NCBI GenBank assembly: GCA_014193115.1 | Contig: BJHQ01000012.1 | Location: 1-64,000 of the forward strand | Direction of reading: 5' to 3' | Source: Planctomycetota bacterium | Lineage (GTDB): Bacteria > Planctomycetota > UBA11346 | DNA: 64,000 nucleotides | Shown here: positions 42,405 to 51,942 of the stretch, one piece after another | Numbering within the stretch: position 1 is the stretch's first letter | Layout of the letters: the number at the start of each line of letters is the position of its first letter | The notes under the pieces: generated by a model | Databases searched by the model: none | Seen by the model: only the letters and a program-made list of their open reading frames with translations | Told to the model about the DNA's origin: nothing | Made by a program: the position numbers and the translations under genes

Positions 42405-43769
42405 TCATCCTCGGTAAAAAAAAGGGGTGATGCCGTACTGTGCGCACAGATCTCGGAACTCATGGCTGTTTGCAAAGCCCGTCAGCACCTCACTGCGTGG
42501 CACTCCGCTGTCGATTCGGTCGGACCAGAACGTTCGACCGCTGGCGTCCGGCTCACGTGCCAAAAGGGTGCGGTAGAGAGCGACCACAAAGCCATCGTTG
42601 GACAGGTCGCGATTGAGGAATTCGGGGCTGAGGAAGAAATTCCGAGCAAGATTCGCGCCCGACAAAGATCCGCCGACCAATCCATCCTGCCAGAAGGCGA
42701 TACCCTCCGCGTCGCCTTCGCGCTCCAACGACAGTTTGTAAAAGCGGCGGACGAAGCGCCGAACATTGAGCAATTGCAATGACTCGGGCCCGATGGCGTC
42801 AATCTCGCTGGCGGTGCAAAAACCTCGGAACTCCGGGGAATCCAGGAATTCCCATAGGATATCTTCGCGCAGGACTCCATTGTTGAGCTGTGCGGACCAA
42901 TACGCCAGACTGTCCGGATCGATGGCCCGATCCAAGAAAGCAGCATGCAGTACACCAAGAAATTGGGCGTTAGTGGCATGCAGTCCCTGAAACTCAGGCG
43001 AGAAAACGAAGCTACGCGCCACGACCGCTCCATCTATGTCCCCAGCGGCAAGCTGTCCGCGCCAGTGGAGCAACCCGTCACGATCGGCATCACGGCCAAG
43101 GATCGCATGATAGAACCGGGCGAGGAAGGGTTCCAACTGATCGATGATGGTGATGGAGAGTTCCGTATCGCAGATGCCGCCGACATTCACACCGGTGACC
43201 AGGAAACGGCTCGTTCCGGGTGTGGTAGCCTGGCCACTGATGTCGCCGTTGAGATCCAGACTCAATCCGTTTGGAAGATTACCTGCACTAAGGAAATAAA
43301 TACCGACGACAGGGTTAGATAGCAATTTGTAGTGGTAGGACTTCCGTAATTTGCCCGACGGCAATACGCTGCTGGTGATCATCGGCGGCAGTTTCGGGAT
43401 GCCGTTTTCAGTACCATCGACCTCAATCGTGAACCTCTGGGGGAGGCTGGTTCCCTGCTCATTTGCCGCAGTGACGTAGAAAATGCGGAGACCAGCCTGA
43501 TCCGTGGTTCCGCTGATGATTCCGGTGTCTGGAGCCAACGCCAGTCCAGAAGGTAATTGACCGTAAATAATCTGCCAGCTGGCCGGAACACCTGATGCCG
43601 TAAGTTGGACCTGGTAGGGGGAGCCGCCCCGGGTGATCCCCCCACCGCCGGGTGGAGAGATATACCAGGCACTGCCCCGAGGGAGTGTGCGCGTGGTGAT
43701 CTCGGGGATGGCCGATTCACCGGCCTGACCTGAAAGCCCGCATGCTGTCAAAATCAGCAAGGCAAACAT
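42405..43769 (-). CDS. Exported protein with Ig-like (He_PIG) and DUF4214 domains
   Basis: 454 residues. It begins with MFALLILTACGLSGQA, a signal peptide. Two putative Ig-like repeats follow with the He_PIG pattern (GLPSGLALAPDTGIISGTTDQAG-like and GNLPNGLSLDLNGDISGQATTPG-like). The C-terminal half is DUF4214 repeats: ARFYHAILGRDADRDGLLHW, LHAAFLDRAIDPDSLAYW, RRFYKLSLEREGDAEGIAFW and YRTLLAREPDASGRTFW, each followed by a SPEF block. DUF4214 is common in secreted or surface proteins of unknown role. The frame continues upstream to 44021, but that part has no protein features. An A8 tract (42416-42423) lies in the last codons. Confidence 0.82.
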   Translation of the reverse strand: MFALLILTACGLSGQAGESAIPEITTRTLPRGSAWYISPPGGGGITRGGSPYQVQLTASGVPASWQIIYGQLPSGLALAPDTGIISGTTDQAGLRIFYVTAANEQGTSLPQRFTIEVDGTENGIPKLPPMITSSVLPSGKLRKSYHYKLLSNPVVGIYFLSAGNLPNGLSLDLNGDISGQATTPGTSRFLVTGVNVGGICDTELSITIIDQLEPFLARFYHAILGRDADRDGLLHWRGQLAAGDIDGAVVARSFVFSPEFQGLHATNAQFLGVLHAAFLDRAIDPDSLAYWSAQLNNGVLREDILWEFLDSPEFRGFCTASEIDAIGPESLQLLNVRRFVRRFYKLSLEREGDAEGIAFWQDGLVGGSLSGANLARNFFLSPEFLNRDLSNDGFVVALYRTLLAREPDASGRTFWSDRIDSGVPRSEVLTGFANSHEFRDLCAQYGITPFFYRG

Positions 43770-44192
43770 CGGTAAGAACACGCCTTTAGTCCGAGAGACG
43801 GATCCACATGTTCTGATAGATTGCAAAGCAGTGGCCAGCGACCTCGTGCGAAGCAGACACACCTGGGAGGCCCTTTCGTGGTTGAAGCGGGCTGTATTCG
43901 CTGCACTTGCGGCGATCGGCAATCGGCAGACATGAGCACCGATCTCGGTTTGGCAACACTGGGCAACCTGCCCCCCTGCGGCGCTTGGGGTTGCAGATGG
44001 GCGACGAGGAATGGAGGTCATGGACGTTTCCAGGTCAGGGTCTGGCTAAGCACTTAGCAGGTTTTTCGCCAGTGCAAGCGCATCATCGGCAAACGAGTGG
44101 AAAGCAATGGCCCAGATAAACGTCGCTCCTCAAGCCGATGGAGAAACCCTGCTTTTTCTTTGGCGCTTGGCGATTTTAATGGTTTTCGAGGT
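43770..44192. other. Intergenic region, two minus-strand genes
   Basis: About 420 bases between the EamA transporter stop (44193) and the DUF4214 protein start (43769). It should hold the latter's promoter. Short frames on the plus strand (e.g. 43821-44057) are Cys/Gly/Arg-rich with no family resemblance. No tRNA, repeat or clear terminator was seen. Confidence 0.35.
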
Positions 44193-45140
44193 TCACCGCT
44201 TGGCCAGACCCGCCCAGGCTGCACCGGCGACGGTGATCAGGGAGCCGATCCAGCCGATGAGACCAGGATGCTCGCCGAGCAGGGCCCAGGCGAGGATCAG
44301 GGTCGCGACCGGGCCGATGGTCGTCACCACCGCCATGCGCGGCAGACCAAGGCGCTGCTGCGCCATCGATTGCAGCTGCACGGGTACCACGGTGCAGGCG
44401 ATGGAGAGAACAGCGATCCACGCCAGGGCTTCGCCGGGCACTGCGAGGGCGGCGACCGGACGTGTGAACAGGCATTGCACGATCATCCCGATGGTCGAGC
44501 CGATCATCGCGATCGGCAGCACCCGCCCGCCAAACCGCCGCACCAGGGGCTCGGTCCCGACCAGGAAGCCGGCGAAGCAGGTGGCGCTGGCGAGGACGAA
44601 CAGCACGCCGACGACATCGGCCGTGCCGATCGCGGCATGGCCCGACCAGGCGAGAACGACGCCGAGGTAGGTGACTGTCACCGCCGCGACCAGCGACCGG
44701 GTTGGCATGCGGCGATCGCGCAGATGAATCCACACCACCACCAGCGATGGATAGAGGAACAGCAACGTGCGCTCAAGCCCCGCACCGATGCGCATCAGCC
44801 CCTCGAAGTCGAGCCAGCTCGACAGGTGGTAGCCGAGCAGTCCCCAGGCGGCGATGGTCAGCAGATCGCGCCGCGTGATCGGTTCTCGGCTTCCGTCGCT
44901 CGGGCTGCGGCCGAGATGCCAGGCGATCAGGGCGAAGCACGGGGCGGCGAACAGCATGCGCCACGTGACCAGCACGGTGGCGTCGACCCCGAGCGGAAAG
45001 ATGAAGGCTTTGGCCAGGGTTCCCTTGCAACTGAACAGCAGCGAGAATCCAGCGGCGCAGGCAGTGCCGATGAGCAGTTGGCGGAAGGTGGATTGCTGGG
45101 AAGCGTTGGGGTCAGGGACGGTTGCAGATGCGACGGACAT
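44193..45140 (-). CDS. EamA/DMT superfamily transporter
   Basis: 315 residues with about ten hydrophobic helices in two homologous halves: FRQLLIGTACAAGFSLLFSCKGTLAKA opens the first and GVLFVLASATCFAGFLVGTEPLVRRFGGRVLP the second. The last helices include GPVATLILAWALLGEHPGLIGWIGSLITVAGAAW, the typical EamA ending. Such proteins export or import small metabolites; the substrate is unknown. A strong hairpin at 45214-45237 separates it from the epimerase gene upstream, so it is probably its own unit. Confidence 0.85.
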   Translation of the reverse strand: MSVASATVPDPNASQQSTFRQLLIGTACAAGFSLLFSCKGTLAKAFIFPLGVDATVLVTWRMLFAAPCFALIAWHLGRSPSDGSREPITRRDLLTIAAWGLLGYHLSSWLDFEGLMRIGAGLERTLLFLYPSLVVVWIHLRDRRMPTRSLVAAVTVTYLGVVLAWSGHAAIGTADVVGVLFVLASATCFAGFLVGTEPLVRRFGGRVLPIAMIGSTIGMIVQCLFTRPVAALAVPGEALAWIAVLSIACTVVPVQLQSMAQQRLGLPRMAVVTTIGPVATLILAWALLGEHPGLIGWIGSLITVAGAAWAGLAKR

Positions 45141-45213
45141 GGCCGGATCGCCAGCGCCGGGATGGTGGCACGAACCCAGGCGCCCGGCGTCGCCCGGGTC
45201 GCGGAAACGACCG

Positions 45214-45237
45214 CGGCCCGCTCAGATGAGCGGGCCG
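45214..45237 (-). terminator. Hairpin terminator after the epimerase gene
   Basis: A perfect 10-bp stem (CGGCCCGCTC / GAGCGGGCCG) with a 4-base loop lies between the epimerase stop (45380) and the EamA start (45140) on the minus strand. Only a weak T-rich stretch follows (GGTCGTTTCC), so it is likely a terminator or processing site rather than a textbook one. Confidence 0.55.
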
Positions 45238-45379
45238 AAGTCAGTGGAAGGTCACGACGCGCCGCACTCACCCGAGGTCGGGGAGAATCCACCAGCGCGT
45301 AAGCAGGTCGGCGCGACGCATGGCCGGGACTGTGGTCGATGCAGCCGCCGGGCAAGGGTCCGGGCGAACCCGCAATCGC

Positions 45380-46360
45380 TCAGCCCGGATACCAGATCTT
45401 TCGCGGATCGTCCGCTGCACGCCGGTAGTCCCACGCCGCATCGACCAGGCGCGGCAGGTCGTAGAGCGGTTTCCAGCCCAGCAGCAGCCGAGCTTTGCGG
45501 TTGTCGAGCCAGGTGCTGTGAAACCGGCTGCGGATCGGCACCGACGCCAGGCCGCGGGTGCGGGCGAGGTGGGTGGCGACTTCGGCGTAGTCCACCGGTT
45601 CGTCCATGCAGATGTTGAACAACTGTTGTTTTGCACGGGGATGGTCGAGGGCGATCAGCATCGCATCGACCAGATCGTCGACATGGACGAAGTTGCGTTT
45701 GATCGCCACGCCGGCGCCGTCCTGCAGGATCGGCACCGCTCCGGTCGCGGCGTGGCTGGCGGCGGCCTCCGCGCCGATCAGATCGCGCCACGGCGGTCCG
45801 CCGAATTGGTCGTCGCCAAAGCGTAACGTATAGCGGAAATCGTCCTTTTCCATGATCCACGGCGCCCGCAGGCAGCAGCCGTCGAGCCCGTACTGGATGT
45901 AGTACTGTTCCAGCATCGCCTCTTCGAGGACCTTCGACAGCGCATAGCAGCCGGGATACGGGCTCCAGCGCTGGGTCTCGGTCACCGGCAGCGGATGGGG
46001 ATAGACGAAATGGCCCATCGCGGCGTCACCGCCGATCAGCATGAACCGGCGCAGGCTGGGCGACACCCGGGCCGCTTCGAGCAGCCAGAACAGGCCTTTC
46101 ACGGTGACGTCCATGACGTCTTCTGGCGTTTCCTTGCAAGTCGCTAGGTGGACGACGTGGGTGGCGCCGCGCATCGCCGCGTCGGCCACCGTGCGCTCGG
46201 CGATCGAACCGCGCACCACCGACAGCCACGGCGATTCGGGCAGCGCCCGCGTATGGCAGAGGGCTCTGACGTGGTCGTCCGGATGAGTCTCGTGCAACCG
46301 GTCGATGAAGCGGCGGCCGACCTTGCCGGTGGCGCCGGTGACCAGGATGGTTCTCGCCAT
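45380..46360 (-). CDS. NAD-dependent epimerase/dehydratase family protein
   Basis: 326 residues. Extended short-chain dehydrogenase with the Rossmann motif ILVTGATGKVGRRFID (residues 5-20), VVHLATCKETPEDVMDVTVKG, and the catalytic YxxxK in CYALSKVLEEAML. NICMDEPVDYAEVATHLA is the late family block. It probably acts on a nucleotide sugar or similar polyol; substrate unknown. The ATG at 46360 lies 2 bases after the stop of the phytanoyl-CoA dioxygenase-type gene, so the pair is an operon. The longer frame to 46450 overlaps that gene. Confidence 0.87.
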   Translation of the reverse strand: MARTILVTGATGKVGRRFIDRLHETHPDDHVRALCHTRALPESPWLSVVRGSIAERTVADAAMRGATHVVHLATCKETPEDVMDVTVKGLFWLLEAARVSPSLRRFMLIGGDAAMGHFVYPHPLPVTETQRWSPYPGCYALSKVLEEAMLEQYYIQYGLDGCCLRAPWIMEKDDFRYTLRFGDDQFGGPPWRDLIGAEAAASHAATGAVPILQDGAGVAIKRNFVHVDDLVDAMLIALDHPRAKQQLFNICMDEPVDYAEVATHLARTRGLASVPIRSRFHSTWLDNRKARLLLGWKPLYDLPRLVDAAWDYRRAADDPRKIWYPG

Positions 46361-46362
46361 GT

Positions 46363-47214
46363 TCAGCGGGTCTCCGGCAGCAGGGTGGCGAGGCTGCCGA
46401 TGTTGCAACGCGTCATCCGTTCGCGGTAGAGCGCCGGATCGAAATAGCACGAGGTGTCGAAGATCCAGGCGTGTTCCGGGTCAGCCTCGCGCCGTTCGTT
46501 GGCCAGATTCAGACGGTCGAGCCAGTCGCGGTTGAGCGGCCAGCGCGTTCCATGGCCGCAATAGGACACATCGATGAAATAGCGGCCGCCGCTGCCTCCG
46601 GGTTTGGCCCGGCGGGCGTGCCAGAGGGCCGAATGGGCAAGCACGGCGCTGCCCGGCGCCAAATGGTCGAAGACTTTTTCGCCGGGCAGGGCGTTGGTGC
46701 CGAAGAGCGAAAGCGCATTGCGCTCGATCACCGCGCGATGGCTGCGCGGCACCACCAGCAGGTCGCCAATGGTTCCGTCGAGCCCGCTCAGGTAATAGAA
46801 GACGTGGACCATCGGATAGACCCGATTGGTCTGGGGCAGCTGCTCATAGTCCTGGTGCCAATGCACCCCGACGCAGCCGGGGTCGTGGCGGTCGGCGTGG
46901 AGGTGGTGCATCGAGAAGGTCGTCCCGAACAGGCTGCGCACCCGGTCGAGCATTTCCGGCCAGAGCGCCAGGGCGCGCATCGCCGGATAATCGAGGGCAT
47001 TGGGCCGCTGCTTGGTCGTCCGCCAAACCTGCACGTAGTCATCGAGTTCGGCGCGGAGCACGGCATTGCGCTCAGCGGGGATCGCTCCGGGCAGGGCCAG
47101 GTAGCCGTCACGTTCGAAATCGCCGCGGGCGTCGCCGGCGCTGACCACCGTGGGCACGGTCGCGTAGGTGTCGGATTCGGTCTGGGCTGGGAGCGGTGCG
47201 GTTTGGGCGAGCAT
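46363..47214 (-). CDS. Phytanoyl-CoA dioxygenase (PhyH) family protein
   Basis: 283 residues. It has the Fe(II)/2-oxoglutarate dioxygenase facial triad His120-x-Asp122 (VHWHQDYE) and a distal His199 (HSALWHARRAKPGG), with Arg211 as the 2-oxoglutarate ligand. FERDGYLALPGAIPAERNAVLRAEL near residue 33 is the usual PhyH opening. Small bacterial PhyH proteins hydroxylate diverse substrates. It is first in the operon with the epimerase and divergent from the AraC regulator at 47348. Confidence 0.88.
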   Translation of the reverse strand: MLAQTAPLPAQTESDTYATVPTVVSAGDARGDFERDGYLALPGAIPAERNAVLRAELDDYVQVWRTTKQRPNALDYPAMRALALWPEMLDRVRSLFGTTFSMHHLHADRHDPGCVGVHWHQDYEQLPQTNRVYPMVHVFYYLSGLDGTIGDLLVVPRSHRAVIERNALSLFGTNALPGEKVFDHLAPGSAVLAHSALWHARRAKPGGSGGRYFIDVSYCGHGTRWPLNRDWLDRLNLANERREADPEHAWIFDTSCYFDPALYRERMTRCNIGSLATLLPETR

Positions 47215-47347
47215 GGTGGATTCCGGCAGAGTGTGATGACCGACGTTGGTGGATCGTCAGGGATTGGCGAGCTGTGGCGCATTCTAGCGCTCTGGCGTCG
47301 CTGTCTTCGCCGCGTATCGTGACCAGAAATCCGCAGGATGTGATACG

Positions 47348-48166
47348 ATGGCCGGACCGCTGTGGCGCCTCCATTCTTTTGAGAGCCACCAGATCTCACT
47401 GGGGCGACCCGGACGACGCGGCGATTTCATCCGTGAACCTGCCGAAGAGGACTCGGTGGTCTTCCAGCTGACCCTGGGCGGAGCGCTCCACGCCACCTGG
47501 CACCAGCATGGGACGGTGCGTGATCTCGATGTCACCGCCGGATCCGTGCTGCTCTTCGGCGGTCCGGAGGAAGGCACCCGCTATGTGCCGATCGGCGTGA
47601 CCTATCACGGTTTCTGGATGCGCCTGGAAGGAGCCGGCCTGCGCGCCCACTGGGCCAGGCTGCGGTCGAGCTTCGGCACCGTGGTGGCGGTCGCGGTCGA
47701 AGGCAGCGTCATGGAGGTCGCCCGCCGGCTGATTGAGGTCCACGAGGCCCGGGTCGATCCGCTCAGCGAGGCTGCCGCAGTCCATGCCTTCGTCATCGCC
47801 TTATGGCACGAATTGGGCCGGAATATCGCGACGACTTTGTCTCCGGCCGAGCGCGGGGTCGATGCCATCCTGGCAGCTCCGCATCGTCCCTGGTCGCTGA
47901 AGGTGGTGGCCCGGGAGATGGGCTGCACCCGCGAGCACCTGGCGCGGTGCTTCCGCGATCGGGTCGGCGAACCGCCGGCGACCTGGCTGCGTCAGCGCCG
48001 GCTGGAACGGGCCCGGGATCTGCTGTCGTCCACCGATCTTCCGGTCGCCGCCGTGGTTCGCGCCGCCGGCCTGTCGTCGGTCGATACCCTCGCCCGCCTG
48101 GTCCGTTCAGCCCATGGCTGCTCTCCCGGCGAGCTGCGCCACCGATCAGGCGGTCGCCGGCGCTGA
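47348..48166 (+). CDS. AraC family transcriptional regulator
   Basis: 272 residues. The N-terminal sensor half includes VVFQLTLGGALHATWHQHGTVRDLDVTAGSVLLFGGPEEGTRY. The C-terminal DNA-binding half is WSLKVVAREMGCTREHLARCFRDRVGEPPATWLRQRRLERARDLL, followed by a second, less typical helix-turn-helix (LPVAAVVRAAGLSSVDTLARLVRSAHGCSPGELR). It is divergent from the PhyH-epimerase operon, with a 133-base shared promoter region. The start at 47348 follows GGATGTGATACG. Confidence 0.87.
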   Translation: MAGPLWRLHSFESHQISLGRPGRRGDFIREPAEEDSVVFQLTLGGALHATWHQHGTVRDLDVTAGSVLLFGGPEEGTRYVPIGVTYHGFWMRLEGAGLRAHWARLRSSFGTVVAVAVEGSVMEVARRLIEVHEARVDPLSEAAAVHAFVIALWHELGRNIATTLSPAERGVDAILAAPHRPWSLKVVAREMGCTREHLARCFRDRVGEPPATWLRQRRLERARDLLSSTDLPVAAVVRAAGLSSVDTLARLVRSAHGCSPGELRHRSGGRRR

Positions 48167-48186
48167 GGGCGGCCTGGCGCAGAGGT

Positions 48187-49296
48187 TCAGGTCGCGGCTT
48201 TGGCGGCCTGTGCCGCCTCGGACTTCGCCTCCGCGGCGGCTCGTGCCGCATCCGCGCTGCGCTGTTCCGCCTGACGCCGGCGGATCAGGCCGAGTTCATG
48301 GGCGGTGCCGCGCATCGGCGCGCCATAGCGCGCGGCGTCGAGCATGTGCTGGGAGACCCGCGAGGCGATGACCGAATCCCGGGCCTTGGGATAGCCGGTG
48401 TCCTGGCCGGTGAGGATCGCCTGGGCGACGCGATCGACCATGACATCGAGCTTCTTTCCACCATACGGGCCGGTCTGGTCCACGGTTTTGCTGACGCCGC
48501 GCAGGTGCACATCAACCAGGTTGAAGTCGTGGGAATACCACGCCACGCCGCGGGTGCCGATGGCCTCCAGGCCGCAGCTGATCGAGGTTTTTTCCGCGAG
48601 GTGGCCGTGGATGAAGCCTTGGGTGATGTCGAAGACCACGCCATTGGCGAAGGTGCCGTGGGCGTTGATCCACCACGGCACGGCGTGATCCCACAGGCAC
48701 ACGCCCTGGGCATGCCAGGAGGCGTATTCGGCTCCGGCGTACCAGCGGGCGACATCGACATAATGCATGCCGCAATCGTGGAATGGCGGGCCTTCCGGCT
48801 CGTGGCCGCCACCAGGCAGCATCCCGGGGGTCTGGTGGCGGACGCGGACCACCGCCAGGTCGCCGATCTCGCCACTGGCGATAAAGTCGAGGATCAGCCG
48901 ATGGTACCAGGCATTGCGGTTGAAGATGTTCACCGCCACGACCAAGCCGCTGGCTTCGATGGCACCGAGCAGGGACTCCTCTTCGGCCACGGTCGCCGCC
49001 AGAGGTTTTTCAGCGATGACGTGCTTGCCGGCCGCCAACGCGGCCCGAACCAGGGCGGGGCGCGCATCGGCCAGGGTGGCGAGCACGACGACCGAGATGG
49101 CCGGATCGGCGAAGATCGCTGCCGAATCCCGCACCTGCCGGGCCTGCGGGGCGATCTCGCCGGCTCTGGCCAAGGCCGCAGAACTTCGATCGCAAACCGC
49201 GCTCAGGTGCAGTTTCGGCTCTGCCAGGACGGCTTTGATGAAGCCGCAGCCCATGCCGCCGCAGCCGATGACCGCGGTATTGAGAGGGAGGTTCAT
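48187..49296 (-). CDS. Gfo/Idh/MocA family oxidoreductase
   Basis: 369 residues. NAD(P) motif NTAVIGCGGMGCGFIKAVLAEPKLHLSAVCD, canonical GKHVIAEKPLAATVAEEESLL (EKP intact), then the substrate domain with GGHEPEGPPFHDCGMHYVDVARW, whose Asp-Cys-Gly-x-His replaces the usual D-x-G-x-H. The C-terminal about 30 residues are an Ala/Glu-rich helix (AARAAAEAKSEAAQAAKAA). GGAGACCTCC precedes the ATG at 49296, which supports this start over the frame's 49587 end. It is divergent from the AraC gene at 49394 and converges on the AraC gene ending at 48166. Confidence 0.9.
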   Translation of the reverse strand: MNLPLNTAVIGCGGMGCGFIKAVLAEPKLHLSAVCDRSSAALARAGEIAPQARQVRDSAAIFADPAISVVVLATLADARPALVRAALAAGKHVIAEKPLAATVAEEESLLGAIEASGLVVAVNIFNRNAWYHRLILDFIASGEIGDLAVVRVRHQTPGMLPGGGHEPEGPPFHDCGMHYVDVARWYAGAEYASWHAQGVCLWDHAVPWWINAHGTFANGVVFDITQGFIHGHLAEKTSISCGLEAIGTRGVAWYSHDFNLVDVHLRGVSKTVDQTGPYGGKKLDVMVDRVAQAILTGQDTGYPKARDSVIASRVSQHMLDAARYGAPMRGTAHELGLIRRRQAEQRSADAARAAAEAKSEAAQAAKAAT

Positions 49297-49309
49297 GGAG
49301 GTCTCCGAT

Positions 49310-49336
49310 GCAGACGTTTCCGTTGTGGTCGTCTGC
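49310..49336. promoter_or_regulatory. Candidate operator, inverted repeat GCAGACG/CGTCTGC
   Basis: Perfect 7-bp arms (49310-49316 and 49330-49336) separated by 13 bases lie between the divergent Gfo/Idh gene and AraC gene. A direct GATATGGAT repeat at about 49338 and 49391 lies beside it. Either could bind the AraC protein. Confidence 0.4.
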
Positions 49337-49393
49337 TGATATGGATGATACGCAGGTTGAAATCGCATTGGCAATGGGAAGATTCCCGCAGAT

Positions 49394-50323
49394 ATGGATT
49401 TTTCCGATCTTCCGGCCGATCCGTCCCAGCTCCGCCGCGCGGTGCTCAAGGAGATCGTCGGCCTGGCCGGGCTGGTGATGGCGGATCCCCAGCGCTGGCA
49501 CCTGCCGGGCCCACCGGCCCGCGGTCCGCTGCCGGTGGGCCATCTCCATCCGGTTCCCGAGTTGTTCGTCCAGTTCGCCGGAGCCACGACCCTGGTCGCG
49601 CCGGGCGGAGCGCTGCCACTGGCAGCGGGCCAGGTGCTGGTGGTGCCGCCGCGGTTGGTCCATCAGGAATTCCCCGCTGCCAGTTTCGCCAACCTCATCG
49701 TCAAATGCGATGAACACCGATGCCGATACCACCTGCGCTACCGCCGCAGCGGAGGCGAGCCCTGCATCACCGTCAGCGATGAGTTGCACGTCCCCGAGGT
49801 GGCGGCTCTGGGCGGGCATCTCGACCAGGCCTGCCATTGGCGTGGAAACAGCGATGCGTCGGTACCAGGCCAGGAGTCTTGCAAGCAGGCGATCGGGGCT
49901 CTGCTCGGCGTCGCCCTGCTCGATCTGGCGACGGCCTGCGGCCGGGCGCTTGCCGGCAGCGATCCGGAGCAGGCCGATGATCCCGTCGCCCGCTGCCGCG
50001 CGATCGTCTCTGCCCATGCCGGCGACCCGGATCTGTCGCCGAGCGGCATCGCCAAGCATTGTGGCTGCACCACCGATCACCTGACCCGTCAGATGCGTGC
50101 GGCGGAAGGGCTGGGCCTGGCAGCCTATCTACGTCGAGAACGGCTGCGTCTGGCGGCCCGGCTGCTCGGTCGACCGGGCTGGTCAGTGGCCGAAGCCGCC
50201 CGCGCCGCGGGATTCCGCGATCCAGGGTATTTCAGCCGGTGCTGGCGGCTCGCTCACGGCAAGCCGCCAGGCGCAATGGGCGAGATGCAGGCTGCCACTC
50301 GATCCACCGCCGTGAAACGGTAG
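49394..50323 (+). CDS. AraC family transcriptional regulator
   Basis: 309 residues. The cupin-like sensor half includes LPLAAGQVLVVPPRLVHQEF. The DNA-binding half is DPDLSPSGIAKHCGCTTDHLTRQMRAAEGLGLAAYLRRERLRLAARLLGRPGWSVAEAARAAGFRDPGYFSRCWRLAHGKPPGAM, complete with both helix-turn-helices. It is divergent from the Gfo/Idh gene at 48187-49296, the third AraC/enzyme divergent pair in 10 kb, and probably controls it. The start is an ATG at 49394 near CCCGCAGAT. Confidence 0.88.
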   Translation: MDFSDLPADPSQLRRAVLKEIVGLAGLVMADPQRWHLPGPPARGPLPVGHLHPVPELFVQFAGATTLVAPGGALPLAAGQVLVVPPRLVHQEFPAASFANLIVKCDEHRCRYHLRYRRSGGEPCITVSDELHVPEVAALGGHLDQACHWRGNSDASVPGQESCKQAIGALLGVALLDLATACGRALAGSDPEQADDPVARCRAIVSAHAGDPDLSPSGIAKHCGCTTDHLTRQMRAAEGLGLAAYLRRERLRLAARLLGRPGWSVAEAARAAGFRDPGYFSRCWRLAHGKPPGAMGEMQAATRSTAVKR

Positions 50324-50356
50324 TGGAAACAGATCACCGCCAAGATTGATGGCCGT

Positions 50357-50644
50357 TCAGGGTTTCGGTGACGGTTGGCTGGCGATCAGGACATCATCGG
50401 CAAAGACCGTCCAGGTCGCCTTTCCATGCGCTTCCGTATAGGCGACCTGAAGAAATTTCGCCTCAGGCGGGAGCGTGATGGAAACCCCGTCTATCTTCAA
50501 GAGACGATCTTTGAGCTGAACCGGGCCGGATCCAATCGAGCTCTGCTCGATGGTGGTTGCGATGCGGATCGACCGCGTCTCTGATCCGCACGAGACTGCC
50601 GCCGCAACCACCATCAAGCCCGCCAGGATCCTTTGGATCCTCAT
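50357..50644 (-). CDS. Small lipoprotein, 95 aa
   Basis: A lipobox (VVAAAVSCGS, Cys at residue 19) follows a short signal peptide (MRIQRILAGLM). The mature part (about 75 residues) reads as a small beta domain (LLKIDGVSITLPPEAKFLQVAYTE, TWTVFADDVLIA). Family unknown. It is downstream of icd on the same strand with a 5-base gap, so it may be co-transcribed. Confidence 0.65.
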   Translation of the reverse strand: MRIQRILAGLMVVAAAVSCGSETRSIRIATTIEQSSIGSGPVQLKDRLLKIDGVSITLPPEAKFLQVAYTEAHGKATWTVFADDVLIASQPSPKP

Positions 50645-50649
50645 GCCGG

Positions 50650-51942
50650 TCAGCCCATGTGCTTGATCATCGCATCAGCGAACGCTGAGCATTTGACCTC
50701 AGTGGCGCCGGGCATCTGGCGGGCGAAGTCATAGGTCACGGTCTTGGCTGCGACGGCGCCGTTCAGGCCCTTGATGATCAGGTCGGCGGCTTCGTTCCAG
50801 CCCAGGTGGCGGAACATCATCTCGCCGGACAGGATCACCGACGACGGATTGACCACGTCTTTGCCAGCGTATTTCGGGGCGGTGCCGTGGGTCGCCTCGA
50901 AGATCGCGCGGCCGGTCTGGTAATTGATGTTGGCACCGGGGGCGATGCCGATGCCACCGACCTGGGCGGCGAGGGCGTCGCTGATGTAGTCGCCGTTGAG
51001 GTTCAAGGTGGCGATGACGCTGTATTCGGAGGGGCGGAGCAGGATCTGCTGGAGCATCGCGTCGGCGATGACGTCCTTGATGATGATCTTGCGCCCGGTC
51101 TTGGGATTCTTCAGTTCCAGCCACGGTCCTTTGTCGATCACCGTCGCGCCGTATTTGTTCTGGATATAGGCATAGGCCCACTTCATGAAGCCACCTTCGG
51201 TGAACTTCATGATGTTGCCCTTGTGGACGATGGTCAGGTTGGGCTTGTCCTGATTGATGGTGTATTGGATGGCGGCCTCGACCAGGCGTTCGGTGCCTTC
51301 GCGGCTGACCGGCTTGATGCCAAAGCTGGCGGTGTCGGGGAAACGCACCTTCTTCAGTCCGCCCAGTTCCTTGAGCAGCGCCTTGATCTTCTCAGCCTCA
51401 GGGGTGCCCGCTTCGTATTCGATGCCGGCATAGATATCTTCGGTGTTTTCCCGGAAGATGATCATGTCGACCTTCTCGGGTTCCTTCACCGGGCTGGGCA
51501 CTCCGGTGAAATACTGCACCGGGCGGACGCAGGCGTACAAATCCAGCATCTGGCGCAGGGCGACGTTGATCGAGCGGATGCCGCCGCCCACCGGCGTGGT
51601 CATCGGGCCCTTGATGGCGATGATGTAGTCGCGCACGGCGTCGAGGGTCGCCTGGGGCAACCACCATTCCGGCTGGTTGTTCGGGCTGGTCGGATCGCCG
51701 CCGTTCAGCTTCACCGATTTCTCGCCGGCGAAGAGCTCCATCCAGGCGATCTGGCGCTGACCGCCATAGGCCTTGGCCACCGCCGCGTCGAACACCCGCA
51801 CGCTTGCCCGCCAGATGTCCGGCCCGGTGCCGTCGCCTTCGATGAAGCCGATGATCGGACGGTTGGGCACCACCAGACGCTGGCCGTCGAGGGTGATCGG
51901 CTGGCCATGGGCGGGGACGACGGGAGCGGTCGGGCTGGGCAT
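50650..51942 (-). CDS. icd: NADP-dependent isocitrate dehydrogenase
   Basis: 430 residues. It converts isocitrate to 2-oxoglutarate in the citric-acid cycle. The phosphorylatable and substrate-binding [24 protein letters not shown] matches E. coli Icd around Ser113, and [17 protein letters not shown] holds the metal Asp residues. The cofactor site [17 protein letters not shown] and [10 protein letters not shown] keeps the Lys-Tyr and Tyr/Arg of NADP-specific enzymes. The start at 51942 ([13 protein letters not shown]) is chosen because the extra residues from 52068 are Arg/Pro-rich. It is divergent from the efflux operon. Confidence 0.95.
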   Translation of the reverse strand: MPSPTAPVVPAHGQPITLDGQRLVVPNRPIIGFIEGDGTGPDIWRASVRVFDAAVAKAYGGQRQIAWMELFAGEKSVKLNGGDPTSPNNQPEWWLPQATLDAVRDYIIAIKGPMTTPVGGGIRSINVALRQMLDLYACVRPVQYFTGVPSPVKEPEKVDMIIFRENTEDIYAGIEYEAGTPEAEKIKALLKELGGLKKVRFPDTASFGIKPVSREGTERLVEAAIQYTINQDKPNLTIVHKGNIMKFTEGGFMKWAYAYIQNKYGATVIDKGPWLELKNPKTGRKIIIKDVIADAMLQQILLRPSEYSVIATLNLNGDYISDALAAQVGGIGIAPGANINYQTGRAIFEATHGTAPKYAGKDVVNPSSVILSGEMMFRHLGWNEAADLIIKGLNGAVAAKTVTYDFARQMPGATEVKCSAFADAMIKHMG

